From assembly GCA_963678775.2 (NCBI GenBank), contig CAXXGR010000008.1, positions 62,001-126,000 of the forward strand: a stretch of 64,000 nt of DNA, written 5' to 3'. The DNA is from JBFHIJ01 sp963678775. Its GTDB lineage: Bacteria; Bacteroidota; Ignavibacteria; Kapaibacteriales; UBA2268. Both the position numbers and the translations under genes were made by a program. Positions 8,539 through 18,421 of the stretch are shown here, piece after piece. Numbering within the stretch: position 1 is the stretch's first letter; every line of letters begins with the position of its first letter. The notes below the pieces were generated by a model. That model was not told the origin of the DNA and searched no databases. It saw only the letters and a list, made by a program, of their open reading frames with translations.

Positions 8539-10596
8539 ATGAAAAAAATTCTCAGTTTATTAGTTATAATGTTTTTTGCAACTCAAATGATTGTTGCTCA
8601 AAATATTGATCCAACTAAAAGACCAGAACCACTTAAAGGCAATGATTTCAAATTTCCAAATTATACCACTAAAACTTTGTCAAATGGCGTTAAAGTATTT
8701 ATCATTGAAGATCACGAGCAGCCAACTGTTGCTTTTAGCTTGTTGATTCCAGGCGGATCTGCTGTGCAAGGTAGAAAAGCCGGCGTTGCTGAATTTATGA
8801 CTACCTTGCTTACAAAAGGTACAAAGACTAAATCAGCTTTAGATATAGCACAAAAAATGGATGGTATTGGAGCTAGCGTAGGAGCCGGTGCTTCTGCAGA
8901 TTATTTTTCTGTTGGTGGTAGCGGATTAACAAAATACACAGATGATATTTTGGCAATGATGGCAGATGTGCTAATCAACCCTACTTTCCCTCAAGAAGAA
9001 TTTGACAAGCTACTTCCGCAAGCAATTCAGGCACTTGAATCTGAAAAAGCTAACTCAGGTTCTATAGCAGCTGCTTTGACTAGGATTGCATTATATGGTG
9101 AGCACCACCCTTATGCAATTAAAGAAACAAAAGAATCTTTGGAATCTATTAAAGTTTCAGATATTAAAGACCTATACAGAACTTGGATTAAACCCAATAA
9201 CGCTACTATGGCAGTGATTGGTGACGTAAAAGCTGACGAAATTGTTAAAAAATTAGAAACTGCATTCAAAGACTGGAGAAAAGGATTTGCTCCTGAAATA
9301 CTAATACCTAAAGCTAAACCAATGCCAAGAGGTGTTTACTTTGTAAACCGCCCTGGTTCTGTGCAGTCTTCTGTAATAGTGTCTACACCTGCAATACCTT
9401 ATGCTGATAGTGATTATGATGCAGCTGATTTTGCAGCAAGAATTATTGGTACAGGTTTTGGTGGTCGTTTGTTCCGCACACTTCGCGAAACTTATTCTTA
9501 TACATACACTCCATTCGGTTACATGACTGGTAGTAAATATGTAAATAGATTTGCTTGCGGTGCTGATGTGAGATCTTCTGTTACTGATTCTGCTATCGTT
9601 GTAATCAACGAACAACTTGAAGATTTATGCACAACACCAGCCAGTGAAGAAGAACTAAAAAGATTGAAGAACTTCCGTGTTGGTACATTTTTAATGTCAT
9701 TTGAAAATTCAGGAACAATGGCAAGTTTAGTGCAAAGAGCAGACTTCATGGGCATCCCTATGAGTCGCTTTGAAAACTATCCGGAATATATCATGAATTT
9801 GGCACCTGAAAAAATTCAACAGGTTGCTAATAAATACATGAATCCAAAAGACGAATATATTATCGTAGTGGGCGACCCTGAAGTAAAAGAAAAACTTGCT
9901 AAATTTGGTAAAATCTACGAATATGATTTAGATCTTAAACCGATTAAAACTGAAGCAGTTTCTATCAAACCTGAAGAACTTATCGCTAAATATGTTGACG
10001 CAATCGGTGGACAAGCTAAATTAGATGCTGTCACTTCTATCAAAATGGAAGGTAAAGGCACTATGTCAATGCAAGGGCAAAGTATTCCTTTTAGATTAGA
10101 ACAAGTAATGACAAAAGACAAGAAACAGTATATCATCCAAGATTTGGGTATGTACGGAAAGATGAAAACAATGACAGATGGCAAGAAAGCTTGGCAGCCT
10201 AGTCGTACGGTACGTGGTAAAACAGAGGAACTTCCAGCTGACAAGGCTAAAGAAATGATTGATGATGTTGAGCTTTTTGATGTTGCAAACTTAGCAACAA
10301 AACCTTCTGAACTTACCATTAAAGGTAAGCAAGGCAATTATATTGTACTTGAACACAAGAATTCAAAAGGTCAAAATTCTTACTACTATTTCAATGCTAA
10401 GACTTTCTTGGTAGAAAAAACTGAAACGTCGAGCGAGATGGGTAGTACTACTGTTGAAATGAAAAACTACAAAGCTGTTGATGGAATTATGTTCCCTACT
10501 ACTTTAGTCCAAAAAGCCGGACCTCAAGTATTAGAACTTGAAGCAAATTACGAATTAAATCTTAAAATAGAAGACAGTATGTTCCAACCTGAATAA
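8539..10596 (+). CDS. Secreted M16-like non-catalytic partner with C-terminal LolA-like domain
   Basis: A 685-residue protein with signal peptide (ATQMIVAQ at the cleavage region). Residues ~40-460 have the M16 double fold, but the place of HxxEH reads GVAEFMTTLLTKGT: the Glu is there, the zinc histidines are not. The second half keeps FGGRLFRTLRETYSYTY, the substrate-contacting R/Y region typical of non-catalytic M16 subunits. Residues ~465-685 (AIGGQAKLDAVTSIKMEGKG onward) resemble outer-membrane lipoprotein-sorting (LolA-like) domains. It starts 43 bp after the catalytic gene and ends at a strong terminator. Confidence 0.87.
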   Translation: MKKILSLLVIMFFATQMIVAQNIDPTKRPEPLKGNDFKFPNYTTKTLSNGVKVFIIEDHEQPTVAFSLLIPGGSAVQGRKAGVAEFMTTLLTKGTKTKSALDIAQKMDGIGASVGAGASADYFSVGGSGLTKYTDDILAMMADVLINPTFPQEEFDKLLPQAIQALESEKANSGSIAAALTRIALYGEHHPYAIKETKESLESIKVSDIKDLYRTWIKPNNATMAVIGDVKADEIVKKLETAFKDWRKGFAPEILIPKAKPMPRGVYFVNRPGSVQSSVIVSTPAIPYADSDYDAADFAARIIGTGFGGRLFRTLRETYSYTYTPFGYMTGSKYVNRFACGADVRSSVTDSAIVVINEQLEDLCTTPASEEELKRLKNFRVGTFLMSFENSGTMASLVQRADFMGIPMSRFENYPEYIMNLAPEKIQQVANKYMNPKDEYIIVVGDPEVKEKLAKFGKIYEYDLDLKPIKTEAVSIKPEELIAKYVDAIGGQAKLDAVTSIKMEGKGTMSMQGQSIPFRLEQVMTKDKKQYIIQDLGMYGKMKTMTDGKKAWQPSRTVRGKTEELPADKAKEMIDDVELFDVANLATKPSELTIKGKQGNYIVLEHKNSKGQNSYYYFNAKTFLVEKTETSSEMGSTTVEMKNYKAVDGIMFPTTLVQKAGPQVLELEANYELNLKIEDSMFQPE

Positions 10597-10632
10597 GCTA
10601 AGCTTTAGGATAGAATCTCAGTATTTTATGTC

Positions 10633-10668
10633 AAGCACACAGAAATATTATTCTGTGTGCTTTTTTTT
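10633..10668 (+). terminator. Rho-independent terminator after the M16 operon
   Basis: A perfect 12-bp inverted repeat (AAGCACACAGAA / TTCTGTGTGCTT) with a 6-nt loop is followed by a T run. It lies 36 bp after the stop of the second M16 gene. Confidence 0.9.
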
Positions 10669-10736
10669 ATTATTTTGTATATACAAATATTTTATTTAGA
10701 TTATTTATACTTTTTATAATATCGTGAAATGATAGT

Positions 10737-12095
10737 ATGTTCAAGCAGTATTTGCTAATATTCCTGTTAGTTTTCACTACACCAGTGTTTTCTACACAGA
10801 TTGACTCATTAATTGAACTGGCTACGAAGTATCAGTTTATTAATATAGACTCTTCTGCAAATTATGCTTTAGAGGCGCAAGTACTAGCCAATAAGAAGCA
10901 AAAGAGAGAAGCAGAAGTAGATGCTATCAATTTACTTGCTACTGCATCCATTTATAAAGGTGACTTCAAAAAGTTTGAGGAGCTAAATATACATGCTTTA
11001 TATTGCTGCCAAAAGCATGGACTAGAAGATAAACGTATATATACTCTAATACTGCAATCAACTTTATACAGATGGACATATGACAGTGAGCAAACAGTTC
11101 GTAAAATAAACACAGCAATCGATGAAATATTAGATAAACCCAAAAAAGAACAAGTTAAATTCTATCCTGAAATGTATGAGGCATTGGGAAATTTATTATA
11201 TTATGAACTCAATGATAGTATTATATCTCTAGAATATTTACACAAAGCACAACACTATTATAAAATACGTGGCGACCATTATAAAATTAATTCTCTATAT
11301 TTAAATATGGGAGAAATATTCAGATATAATAATAGAAGTGATAAAGCTCAGAATTATTATAAAAAGGCAAAAGAAGCTGCTGAGAAGAGTAAGGATTCGA
11401 CCATGTTAGGTATTTACTATAGGCTTAGAGCTTCATTATATTTAGATAAAGACAATGTAGCAACTGCACTCCAATATTTGCGCCAATCTGAAACGATATT
11501 TTGGAAACTTAATAATTTGAAACAAATAGCAGACTTATACAGTTTGTTCTCATTTGCATATTCGTATGTACAGGACTATAATTTAAGTCTTGAGTACAAT
11601 CTAAAATCTATGGATATAAGAGAAAAAATAGGTATTCAGTCTCTCCTATCCAGCTCATATATAAATGTAGCCGGTGCCTATGAGCGTATAGGTTTAATAG
11701 ATAGCTCCTTATCTTATACAACTAAAGCATATCACATAGCGAATCAAATCAAGCATAGATTATATTTGCCAAAAGCAATAAAAAAGTTGAGTCATATATA
11801 TTCTGTGAAACACAATTATGAAAAGTCTTTAGAGTATTTGCAAAAATATATCAAACTAACTGACTCATTAGAAAGCGAACAAATAAATAAGGTCTCTTTA
11901 CTGGAGGATAAAATCCGGTTTAATATGATAGAAACTATAATGCAAAATAAGCAGAAGGTAGCGCAGCTGAATAATGAAATATCCACATATCAAGTCTTCC
12001 TCTTCACCGCTTTAATATTGGCAATTTTACTTATTATAGTTATCATCTTACTGTATAAAAAGTATCAAATATTGCAGGATAAGATTCAATCCTAA
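10737..12095 (+). CDS. TPR protein with signal peptide and C-terminal membrane anchor (copy 1)
   Basis: A 452-residue protein. A signal peptide (residues 1-19) is followed by tetratricopeptide-like helices from ~25 to ~380, for example YLNMGEIFRYNNRSDKAQNYYKKAKEAA in two short pieces, and by a coiled coil. One transmembrane helix lies at ~418-438 and only about 13 residues extend into the cytoplasm. Bacteroidota sensors with this layout normally continue into a histidine kinase or HTH domain; here nothing follows. A paralogue lies 325 bp downstream. The function is unknown; a signal-receiving or scaffold role is inference. Confidence 0.75.
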   Translation: MFKQYLLIFLLVFTTPVFSTQIDSLIELATKYQFINIDSSANYALEAQVLANKKQKREAEVDAINLLATASIYKGDFKKFEELNIHALYCCQKHGLEDKRIYTLILQSTLYRWTYDSEQTVRKINTAIDEILDKPKKEQVKFYPEMYEALGNLLYYELNDSIISLEYLHKAQHYYKIRGDHYKINSLYLNMGEIFRYNNRSDKAQNYYKKAKEAAEKSKDSTMLGIYYRLRASLYLDKDNVATALQYLRQSETIFWKLNNLKQIADLYSLFSFAYSYVQDYNLSLEYNLKSMDIREKIGIQSLLSSSYINVAGAYERIGLIDSSLSYTTKAYHIANQIKHRLYLPKAIKKLSHIYSVKHNYEKSLEYLQKYIKLTDSLESEQINKVSLLEDKIRFNMIETIMQNKQKVAQLNNEISTYQVFLFTALILAILLIIVIILLYKKYQILQDKIQS

Positions 12096-12420
12096 TTACG
12101 ACAATACTCTTGGCTATTCTTCCAATTTTTAATAGATTAAGAGCTTCTACACTGTAGTTATGCAAACCTGAAATTATCTTCGTTAGTAGCATCAAACTAA
12201 ATATCTGTCTAATTATTTATCAGCATTATACAGACTGCAAAATAGATTGCACTTTCCTACTCTCTCTAAGATTAAGTAACAATTGTAAGTTATTACTATC
12301 AATAGAATTAACAGCAACAAATTGTTATATTATCCTTACCATTTTTTACTTAAAGATTAATAGCAGGACTGATCTAAATAGATTATATTAGCTTCTCTAA
12401 ATTATACTCCAAGGAAATTC
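12096..12420. other. 325-bp gap between the two TPR genes
   Basis: AT-rich sequence with stops in all frames. I see no convincing terminator stem, small ORF or RNA. It presumably holds the promoter of the second TPR gene. Confidence 0.5.
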
Positions 12421-13803
12421 TTGAAAAAAAGTATCCCTATATTATTTGTTTTGGGCATGATACTTGTTTTAGGGCTGACCAGTCAAAGTACAATAACAGC
12501 TACTAGGCCGGCAATAGCGAAACAAGTAGATGCCTTGTTAGATAGTGCAGACTTTTATCATCATAAAAGTTTAGATTCAGCATTAGAGTTTTCTCTAAGG
12601 GCAAGAGAGTTGGCCTCTGAGAACAACTACATTGAGGGAGAAGTCAACGGACTTGCAAAAGCCGCACTAACCTTGACTTTCAAAGGCGAACCTGTTAAGA
12701 TGCAGGAAATTTACAATCAAGCTATTTATACTAGCCGTAATCTCAAAGATAAGTCAGCCCTGATAAATACATATTTTGCTATGGGAATTAGTTATCGCAC
12801 CTTATTTCATTTTGATCAATCTTACTTCTATTATCAACAAGCGATGGATTTGGTCTTTGATGATTTAGAAAATCAATCAGATGCAATTATGGCTAAAATG
12901 TATGATCAGCTTGCTTATTTATTATTTAGAGAACTTAATGATAGTACAGTTTCAATAGAATTTATGAATAAGTCAAAAGATTTGTATTTAAAAGATGGGA
13001 ACTTTGAGTATTATGTAGATATGTTTATAAAAATTGGTGATGTTTTTAGGTATAATAGGCACAATTCTATGGCTAGATTCTATTTTGATTCTACAAGAAT
13101 ATTGCTTCAAACCCACTATTTCCCTCTCGTGGATGCGAATTATAACAAGCTTATGGCTGCTCTTCTATTTGATTTAAAAAACTTAGCTCAAGGTCTAGAA
13201 CACCTCAAAAAAGCTGAACAGTTATTTATTCAGGTTCAGGACAATAAAAATTTAGCGGATGTATATACAATGTTTGCTTTTGTTGCGTCGAAGATGAACG
13301 AAACTGAGAAATGTCTAGATTACAATTATAAAGCATTGCGATTAAGGCAGGAGTTGGGACATAAAATATTAATCTCTAGTAGCTATTCCAATTTAGCATC
13401 AAACTTTTTTAAATTAAATAAGGAAAAATTGGCATTTCAATATCAAAAGAAAGCTCTTAGTTTAGCTTTAAGTGCCAGCCATTACTATTATAGTCATAAA
13501 TATGCCCACTCTTTATACAGAATGTATAAAGATATTCAACAATTTGATTCTTCATTAGTATATTTAGAAATAGCGGATTCACTATCAGTGCTACTGCCAA
13601 GAAGCAGTATGAATAATATTGGTAGTAGTAATTTAATCGAATCTAAAATCAAACTACAAAATAAAGAATCGATAGAAAATTCTAAGCTTAAAATGGAAAA
13701 TACTAGGAATCAACTGGAATATAGCATTTATATTTCTCTTTTCTTATTGTTTATTATTATTCTATTTGTTTTTTGGATTTTTAAACTAAAGAAAAATCTT
13801 TAA
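12421..13803 (+). CDS. TPR protein with signal peptide and C-terminal membrane anchor (copy 2)
   Basis: A 460-residue paralogue of the protein at 10737. The best start is TTG at 12421, preceded by AAGGAAATTC and followed by a KKSIPILFVLGMILVLG signal sequence. TPR-like helices fill ~35-385, and a transmembrane helix at ~435-455 is followed by KLKKNL. Shared landmarks with copy 1 include ELNDS, then GD/GE-V/I-FRYN, and a fixed LxxSSYxNxAxxxxxx run, so the pair arose by tandem duplication and then diverged widely. There is no kinase or DNA-binding domain. Confidence 0.73.
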   Translation: MKKSIPILFVLGMILVLGLTSQSTITATRPAIAKQVDALLDSADFYHHKSLDSALEFSLRARELASENNYIEGEVNGLAKAALTLTFKGEPVKMQEIYNQAIYTSRNLKDKSALINTYFAMGISYRTLFHFDQSYFYYQQAMDLVFDDLENQSDAIMAKMYDQLAYLLFRELNDSTVSIEFMNKSKDLYLKDGNFEYYVDMFIKIGDVFRYNRHNSMARFYFDSTRILLQTHYFPLVDANYNKLMAALLFDLKNLAQGLEHLKKAEQLFIQVQDNKNLADVYTMFAFVASKMNETEKCLDYNYKALRLRQELGHKILISSSYSNLASNFFKLNKEKLAFQYQKKALSLALSASHYYYSHKYAHSLYRMYKDIQQFDSSLVYLEIADSLSVLLPRSSMNNIGSSNLIESKIKLQNKESIENSKLKMENTRNQLEYSIYISLFLLFIIILFVFWIFKLKKNL

Positions 13804-13995
13804 TATGTTACGTCCTGAAATAAGTCGAAAGTTCTATTGATAAAATTGAATTCCTTTTGTATACATATAAAAAAATATACTCTATCACAAAAACTATATG
13901 ATTCTCTATAATCCACGATTTATCAACTTTGCGAAATTACGCCCAGTCCGTTTATTTGTTAGCCATTATCTCTTGCTACTATTCTAATTTACATA

Positions 13996-14031
13996 GTAAA
14001 AAAAGCCCGATACTTTTTTAGTATCGAGCTT
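13996..14031 (-). terminator. Terminator of the tandem S9 peptidase genes
   Basis: On the minus strand, AAGCTCGATAC / GTATCGGGCTT forms an 11-bp stem with one G-T pair and a 7-nt loop, followed by TTTTT. It lies 27 bp past the stop of the peptidase gene at 14058. Confidence 0.85.
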
Positions 14032-14057
14032 AAATTAAGATTATCAATCAAAATATA

Positions 14058-16085
14058 TTATTTACAGAATCTATCTAAGAATTTATAAACTTCTGCATCC
14101 CAGATAATGTATTCTTGTGGTTTTGCAATGAAGTGTGTTTCTTCTGGGTAAATCAATATTTCAGAAGGAATTCCTTTGAGTTGAGCAACTGTGAATGCTT
14201 CCAATGACTGAGTATAAGGCACACGGAAATCAAATTCACCTGTAGAAATAATTATCGGCGTATCCCATTTGTCAGCAAATTTGTGTGGTGAATTTTTTTC
14301 ATAAAAATCTTTATATTTTTTATCCCAATATGGTCCGCCATTTTCCCAATTAGGGAAGAATATCTCTTCAGTTGAACCATACATAGATTCTAAATTAAAT
14401 ACTCCACAATGTGCTAATAACGCTTTGAAACGCCCTTCGTGATTGCCTGCCATCCAGTATGCGGCATAGCCCCCGGCAGAAGCTCCTATTGCACAAACTC
14501 TATCTTTGTCTACAAAAGGAAGTTTATTCATTTCGTCTGTTACTGTCAAATAATCCTGCATTGGCATTCCGCCCCAGTCTTTACTTATTGCGTCGTTCCA
14601 ATCCTGACCAAATCCCGGTACGCCTCTGCGGTTTGCAACATTGATTATATAACCATGAGAAGCCATCAAATACCAGTTCCAGCGATAGTGGAACTGCTGG
14701 CTAAGCATAGATTGCGGGCCGCCCTGCAAATAAGTAATCATTGGGTACTGTTTATTTGGATCAAAATTTGGAGGGTATACTACCCATGTATGTATTTTTT
14801 TGCCGTCTTTGGCTACAAACCATTTTTCTTCAATTTTTACCTTGTTGAATTGTGCCATCATTTCTTTGTTGACATCTGTGATTTGTTTCACTTCGCCGCC
14901 GTTTGCAGGCATTGTAATCAAATTGTTTGGCTCTTGCATAGATTCCCTTCCAAGTACCAAAGTTTTGCCGTCTGGAGTGATGCTAAGAGTTCCACCGTAG
15001 TTATACCAGCCTTTAGTCAATATTTTCCATTTGCCTGCAAGGTTCATAGTATAAACTCTTTTTGTGCCTTCAGTCGGGCAGTCGAAATATAGAGATTTGC
15101 TATCCGGTGACCATATTGTAGTGCCTACCCACTGATCTAATGTTTTTGATAGTTCCGTGATTTTACCGGACTCTCTATTGTAAAGCATTAATCTTACTCT
15201 GTCTGACTCAAAACCTGCTCTTTCCTGACTGTGGAATGCAATCCATTTTCCGTCAGGAGAATATAAAGGAACTTTATCATACCCGGGCATATTTGGAGTA
15301 ATATTTTTTGCTTCGCCACCTTCTCTGCTTACTATGTATAACTGTGAGTCAGTAGATATTTCGAACTGAGGTACAATTTTCATTGTATAGCACAATTCGC
15401 TCTCGTCCGGTGACCATGAGATGTCTTCAGCGCCATCAAACGGCTGAAGTGGAGTGTCGTGTCTCAAGTCTTTTGTCAAATCCTTAGCAGTGCCGCCATT
15501 AGATGGTATAACAAACAAATGGCTATAGTTTTCATCTATCCATACAGACCAGTGTCTGATAGGAAGGTCATCATATATACGTACTTTGGCTTTGCTATAT
15601 TCAGGATATTTCTCTTGAGGTGTTTTATCTAATTTTACTTCGGAAGTAAAAGAGAAAAAGTTGCCTTTAGGAGACCAGTCCATATTAGCAACTCCTGCTT
15701 CTATGTCTGTTATTTGTTTTACGCTTCCATTTGGAAAATCTTTCACAAATATCTGAGGAGCGCCGTTTCTTGTTGAAAGAAATGCAATTTTTTTACCGTC
15801 AGGGGACCATCTGCCGTTAAAGTCCGCAGCTTTGTCAGTAGTAATTTGCATGGTTTCCGAACCATCAATCTTTACTGCGTATAAGTCTGTATAAAACTTA
15901 TTTTCTTCCACTGCAGGAGTTTTTAAATTATAAAGTACCCACTGACCATCAGGTGAAACCTGTCCGTCGGAAATGCGATTTAATGACATTAAATCTTTAG
16001 CTGTAAAGTTTTTTGCTGCTTCCACTGAAGTGTATGAAGCGAAGCAAAATAAAGCTAAAAGGATTAAACTAACATAGTTTTTCAT
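14058..16085 (-). CDS. Secreted S9 family (prolyl oligopeptidase-type) peptidase, copy 2 of a tandem pair
   Basis: A 675-residue protein with signal peptide (AxA-type site after ASYTSVEA). The N-terminal ~400 residues are a beta-propeller of PD40/WD40-like blades with repeated 'WSPDG/SPDGKxIAF' strands. The alpha/beta-hydrolase domain follows, with the triad S536 in GASAGGY, D619 in GEFDFRVP and H651 in EETH. This is the S9C/DPP5-like layout of periplasmic peptidases that degrade oligopeptides. The upstream paralogue ends 32 bp before its start, so the two are likely co-transcribed. Confidence 0.9.
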   Translation of the reverse strand: MKNYVSLILLALFCFASYTSVEAAKNFTAKDLMSLNRISDGQVSPDGQWVLYNLKTPAVEENKFYTDLYAVKIDGSETMQITTDKAADFNGRWSPDGKKIAFLSTRNGAPQIFVKDFPNGSVKQITDIEAGVANMDWSPKGNFFSFTSEVKLDKTPQEKYPEYSKAKVRIYDDLPIRHWSVWIDENYSHLFVIPSNGGTAKDLTKDLRHDTPLQPFDGAEDISWSPDESELCYTMKIVPQFEISTDSQLYIVSREGGEAKNITPNMPGYDKVPLYSPDGKWIAFHSQERAGFESDRVRLMLYNRESGKITELSKTLDQWVGTTIWSPDSKSLYFDCPTEGTKRVYTMNLAGKWKILTKGWYNYGGTLSITPDGKTLVLGRESMQEPNNLITMPANGGEVKQITDVNKEMMAQFNKVKIEEKWFVAKDGKKIHTWVVYPPNFDPNKQYPMITYLQGGPQSMLSQQFHYRWNWYLMASHGYIINVANRRGVPGFGQDWNDAISKDWGGMPMQDYLTVTDEMNKLPFVDKDRVCAIGASAGGYAAYWMAGNHEGRFKALLAHCGVFNLESMYGSTEEIFFPNWENGGPYWDKKYKDFYEKNSPHKFADKWDTPIIISTGEFDFRVPYTQSLEAFTVAQLKGIPSEILIYPEETHFIAKPQEYIIWDAEVYKFLDRFCK

Positions 16086-16117
16086 TGTAAACCTTTGATG
16101 TTGTAAATATAAAGTTA

Positions 16118-18151
16118 TTATCTTTTTGTGTATTGATCTAAAAACTTGAAGAATTCTTTATACCAGAATAATTTTTCTTGTGGTTTTAACACCCAGTGGT
16201 TTTCTTCCGGATATACTATTAGTTTTGCCGGCACATTTTGAGCTCTTGCGGCAGTAAATGCTTCTAATGATTGAGTATATGGAACTCTATAGTCAAGCTC
16301 TCCTGTGATTATCATTATTGGTGTGTCCCAGTTTTGTGCATAACTGTGAGGTGATACATTCGCATAGTATTCTTTTAACTTTTTGGACTCCCAGTAAGGG
16401 CCGCCGTTATCCCAATTTGGGAAGAATAGCTCTTCAGTAGAACCATATTTACTTTCCAGATTATACATACCACAGTGAGAAACTAAAGCAGAAAATCTAC
16501 CTTTGTGGTTTCCGGCAAGCCAAAATACTGTATATCCACCTGCCGAAGCGCCTATAGCAGACATTCTTTCTTTGTCGATATAGTCTTCTTTTGCCATTTC
16601 ATCTGTGGCGACCAATATGTCTTGCATAGGCATTCCACCGTAGTCTTTGCTCATTGCATCAGTCCAAGCCTGACCAAATCCCGGGCATCCTCTCCTGTTT
16701 GGAGCTACGATGACATAGCCTTTTGAAGCCATAGTAAGGAAATTCCAGCCATAACTGAAGAACTGATTCACTGACTGCTGAGGGCCACCTTGGCAGTATG
16801 TTATAAGAGGATAAGTTTTAGTTTTATCAAAATCAGGAGGATAAATAACCCATGAGTGGAATTTTTTGCCATCCTTTGCTGTAAACCATTTAGCTTCGAT
16901 TTTGACTTTATCAATATTATTTAGGATATCGTCGTTGAGATGTGATAATTGTTTGGTTTCTTTCGTCGCCAAATCCATGTAGTAGAGTTCACTTGGAACA
17001 TTATAATCTCTTCTGTTGAAGATTAGAGCTTTACCGTCCGGCGTTACTTCAATCCCTCTGTCGCCAAAGTTATGCTGACCTTCTGTAAGTACTTCATATT
17101 TGCCTGTTTTTGCATTAATTCTATAGATTTGCTCTGTGCCGTCATTGTGACCTGCATGGAAGTATAGAGATTTACTATCAGGCGCCCAAACTGTTTGTTC
17201 TACATTTTGGTCTAAATCTTTTGACAACTCTTTAGTTTTTTTAGAGGTTATATCATATATCATAAGTCTATGTCTGTCAGACTCAAAGCCTGCTCTTTCC
17301 ATAGAACTGAAAGCAATACTTTTCCCATCCGGTGAGAATAGAGGATCCATGTCATATCCCGGTAAATCCGGAGTAATATTTTCAGTTTTTCCTGTCTCAG
17401 TATTTACTAAGAATATTGAAGAATTAGTAGAGGACTCGAAATTCTCTACTTTTTTGCACGTATAAGCGATAAACTTACTATCATTAGACCATGCTAACTG
17501 AGAGGCTCCTCCAAAAGGAGGAAGCGGTGTGTCATACTCTTCGCCTTCCATAAGGTCTTTAACTTCTTTAGTTTTCAAATCCATCACAAACAGATGTGAA
17601 TACTTTTCATCTAACCAATGATCCCAGTGCCTTACCGGCAAATCGTCATAAATCATTGCATTGATTTTATCAAATTGAGGATAGTTATCTTTGATAGTTT
17701 TTTCTAACTTCACATCTGAAGTAAATAGGATTTTTTTCCCGTTAGGCGACCAAATAGGATTAGCAATTCCGTTTTCCATATCAGATATTTTATATGCTTC
17801 TCCACCGTTTTTAATATCCATCACATAAGCCTGAGACTTGCCGGAGCGAGTAGAAACAAATAGAATTTTATCACCGTTTGGGGACCAAGTAGCACCAAAA
17901 TTATAAGAATCATTACTTGTGATTTGCCTAAGCTCTCCCCCTACAGCAGGCATCAAAAATAGCTGCGTTTTTGTACCATTGTCTTTAACATCAGGCACAC
18001 TTACCTGCACCAAAAGCTCTTTTCCGTCAGGAGATAAAGAATAAGAAGAAAGTCGTTTTAAAGTAAACAGAATATCTTCATCCATTTTTTCAGAAAATAG
18101 AGAGATTGGTATTATAAATAGAATTGTGATAAGCCAACTGTAATATTTCAT
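16118..18151 (-). CDS. Secreted S9 family (prolyl oligopeptidase-type) peptidase, copy 1 of a tandem pair
   Basis: A 677-residue protein with signal peptide, a PD40-type beta-propeller and a C-terminal hydrolase domain. The triad is S536 (GASAGGY), D620 (GELDYRVP) and H652 (EENH). The spacing is almost identical to that of the following gene and sequence similarity is high throughout the hydrolase domain, so this is a tandem duplication. It is the first gene of the two-gene unit. The ~135 bp upstream of its start should hold the promoter. Confidence 0.9.
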   Translation of the reverse strand: MKYYSWLITILFIIPISLFSEKMDEDILFTLKRLSSYSLSPDGKELLVQVSVPDVKDNGTKTQLFLMPAVGGELRQITSNDSYNFGATWSPNGDKILFVSTRSGKSQAYVMDIKNGGEAYKISDMENGIANPIWSPNGKKILFTSDVKLEKTIKDNYPQFDKINAMIYDDLPVRHWDHWLDEKYSHLFVMDLKTKEVKDLMEGEEYDTPLPPFGGASQLAWSNDSKFIAYTCKKVENFESSTNSSIFLVNTETGKTENITPDLPGYDMDPLFSPDGKSIAFSSMERAGFESDRHRLMIYDITSKKTKELSKDLDQNVEQTVWAPDSKSLYFHAGHNDGTEQIYRINAKTGKYEVLTEGQHNFGDRGIEVTPDGKALIFNRRDYNVPSELYYMDLATKETKQLSHLNDDILNNIDKVKIEAKWFTAKDGKKFHSWVIYPPDFDKTKTYPLITYCQGGPQQSVNQFFSYGWNFLTMASKGYVIVAPNRRGCPGFGQAWTDAMSKDYGGMPMQDILVATDEMAKEDYIDKERMSAIGASAGGYTVFWLAGNHKGRFSALVSHCGMYNLESKYGSTEELFFPNWDNGGPYWESKKLKEYYANVSPHSYAQNWDTPIMIITGELDYRVPYTQSLEAFTAARAQNVPAKLIVYPEENHWVLKPQEKLFWYKEFFKFLDQYTKR

Positions 18152-18317
18152 TTAGCCATTCCTAAATTTACTTAAATGTCGTTTATTTAAACCTTTAAAA
18201 ATACTACATTAGTTTGAGAAATGCGATTATTTTTGACGTAAGTGGATAAAAAGTATAAAACAGGGGATATTCAGAAATAAAAAGTATATGCATTTGGCAT
18301 ATAGAAATGCGTACTTG

Positions 18318-18418
18318 CTTGTCGAGTTCTTTGCCGATGTAGGCGGTGCGCTGGTCTGCGTCTCCTACAGGTATTTGTTTGCCGAATGGAAGATAATCAC
18401 ATTTTTCGGTTCCGTTTG
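18318..18418 (-). pseudogene. RHS core remnant with no toxin tip
   Basis: Read on the minus strand, this gives EKCDYLPFGKQIPVGDADQR then TAYIGKELD, a clear match to the RHS core piece at 24688-24873 (KFAYLLFGKQMPKGDADQR then TAHIGKEL). It begins 3 bp after the stop of the last immunity gene and dissolves into unrelated sequence after GKELD. It is the head of a further cassette whose tip is lost, or the recombination scar at the end of the array. Confidence 0.75.
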
Positions 18419-18421
18419 GAC

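Noticed and set aside
9915..10337. 140-codon minus-strand open frame
   Set aside because: It lies inside the second M16 gene on the opposite strand and has no independent support.
14439..15092. 217-codon plus-strand open frame
   Set aside because: It lies entirely inside the S9 peptidase gene on the other strand, has Cys/His-rich low-quality composition and no homology I recognise. It is a shadow frame.
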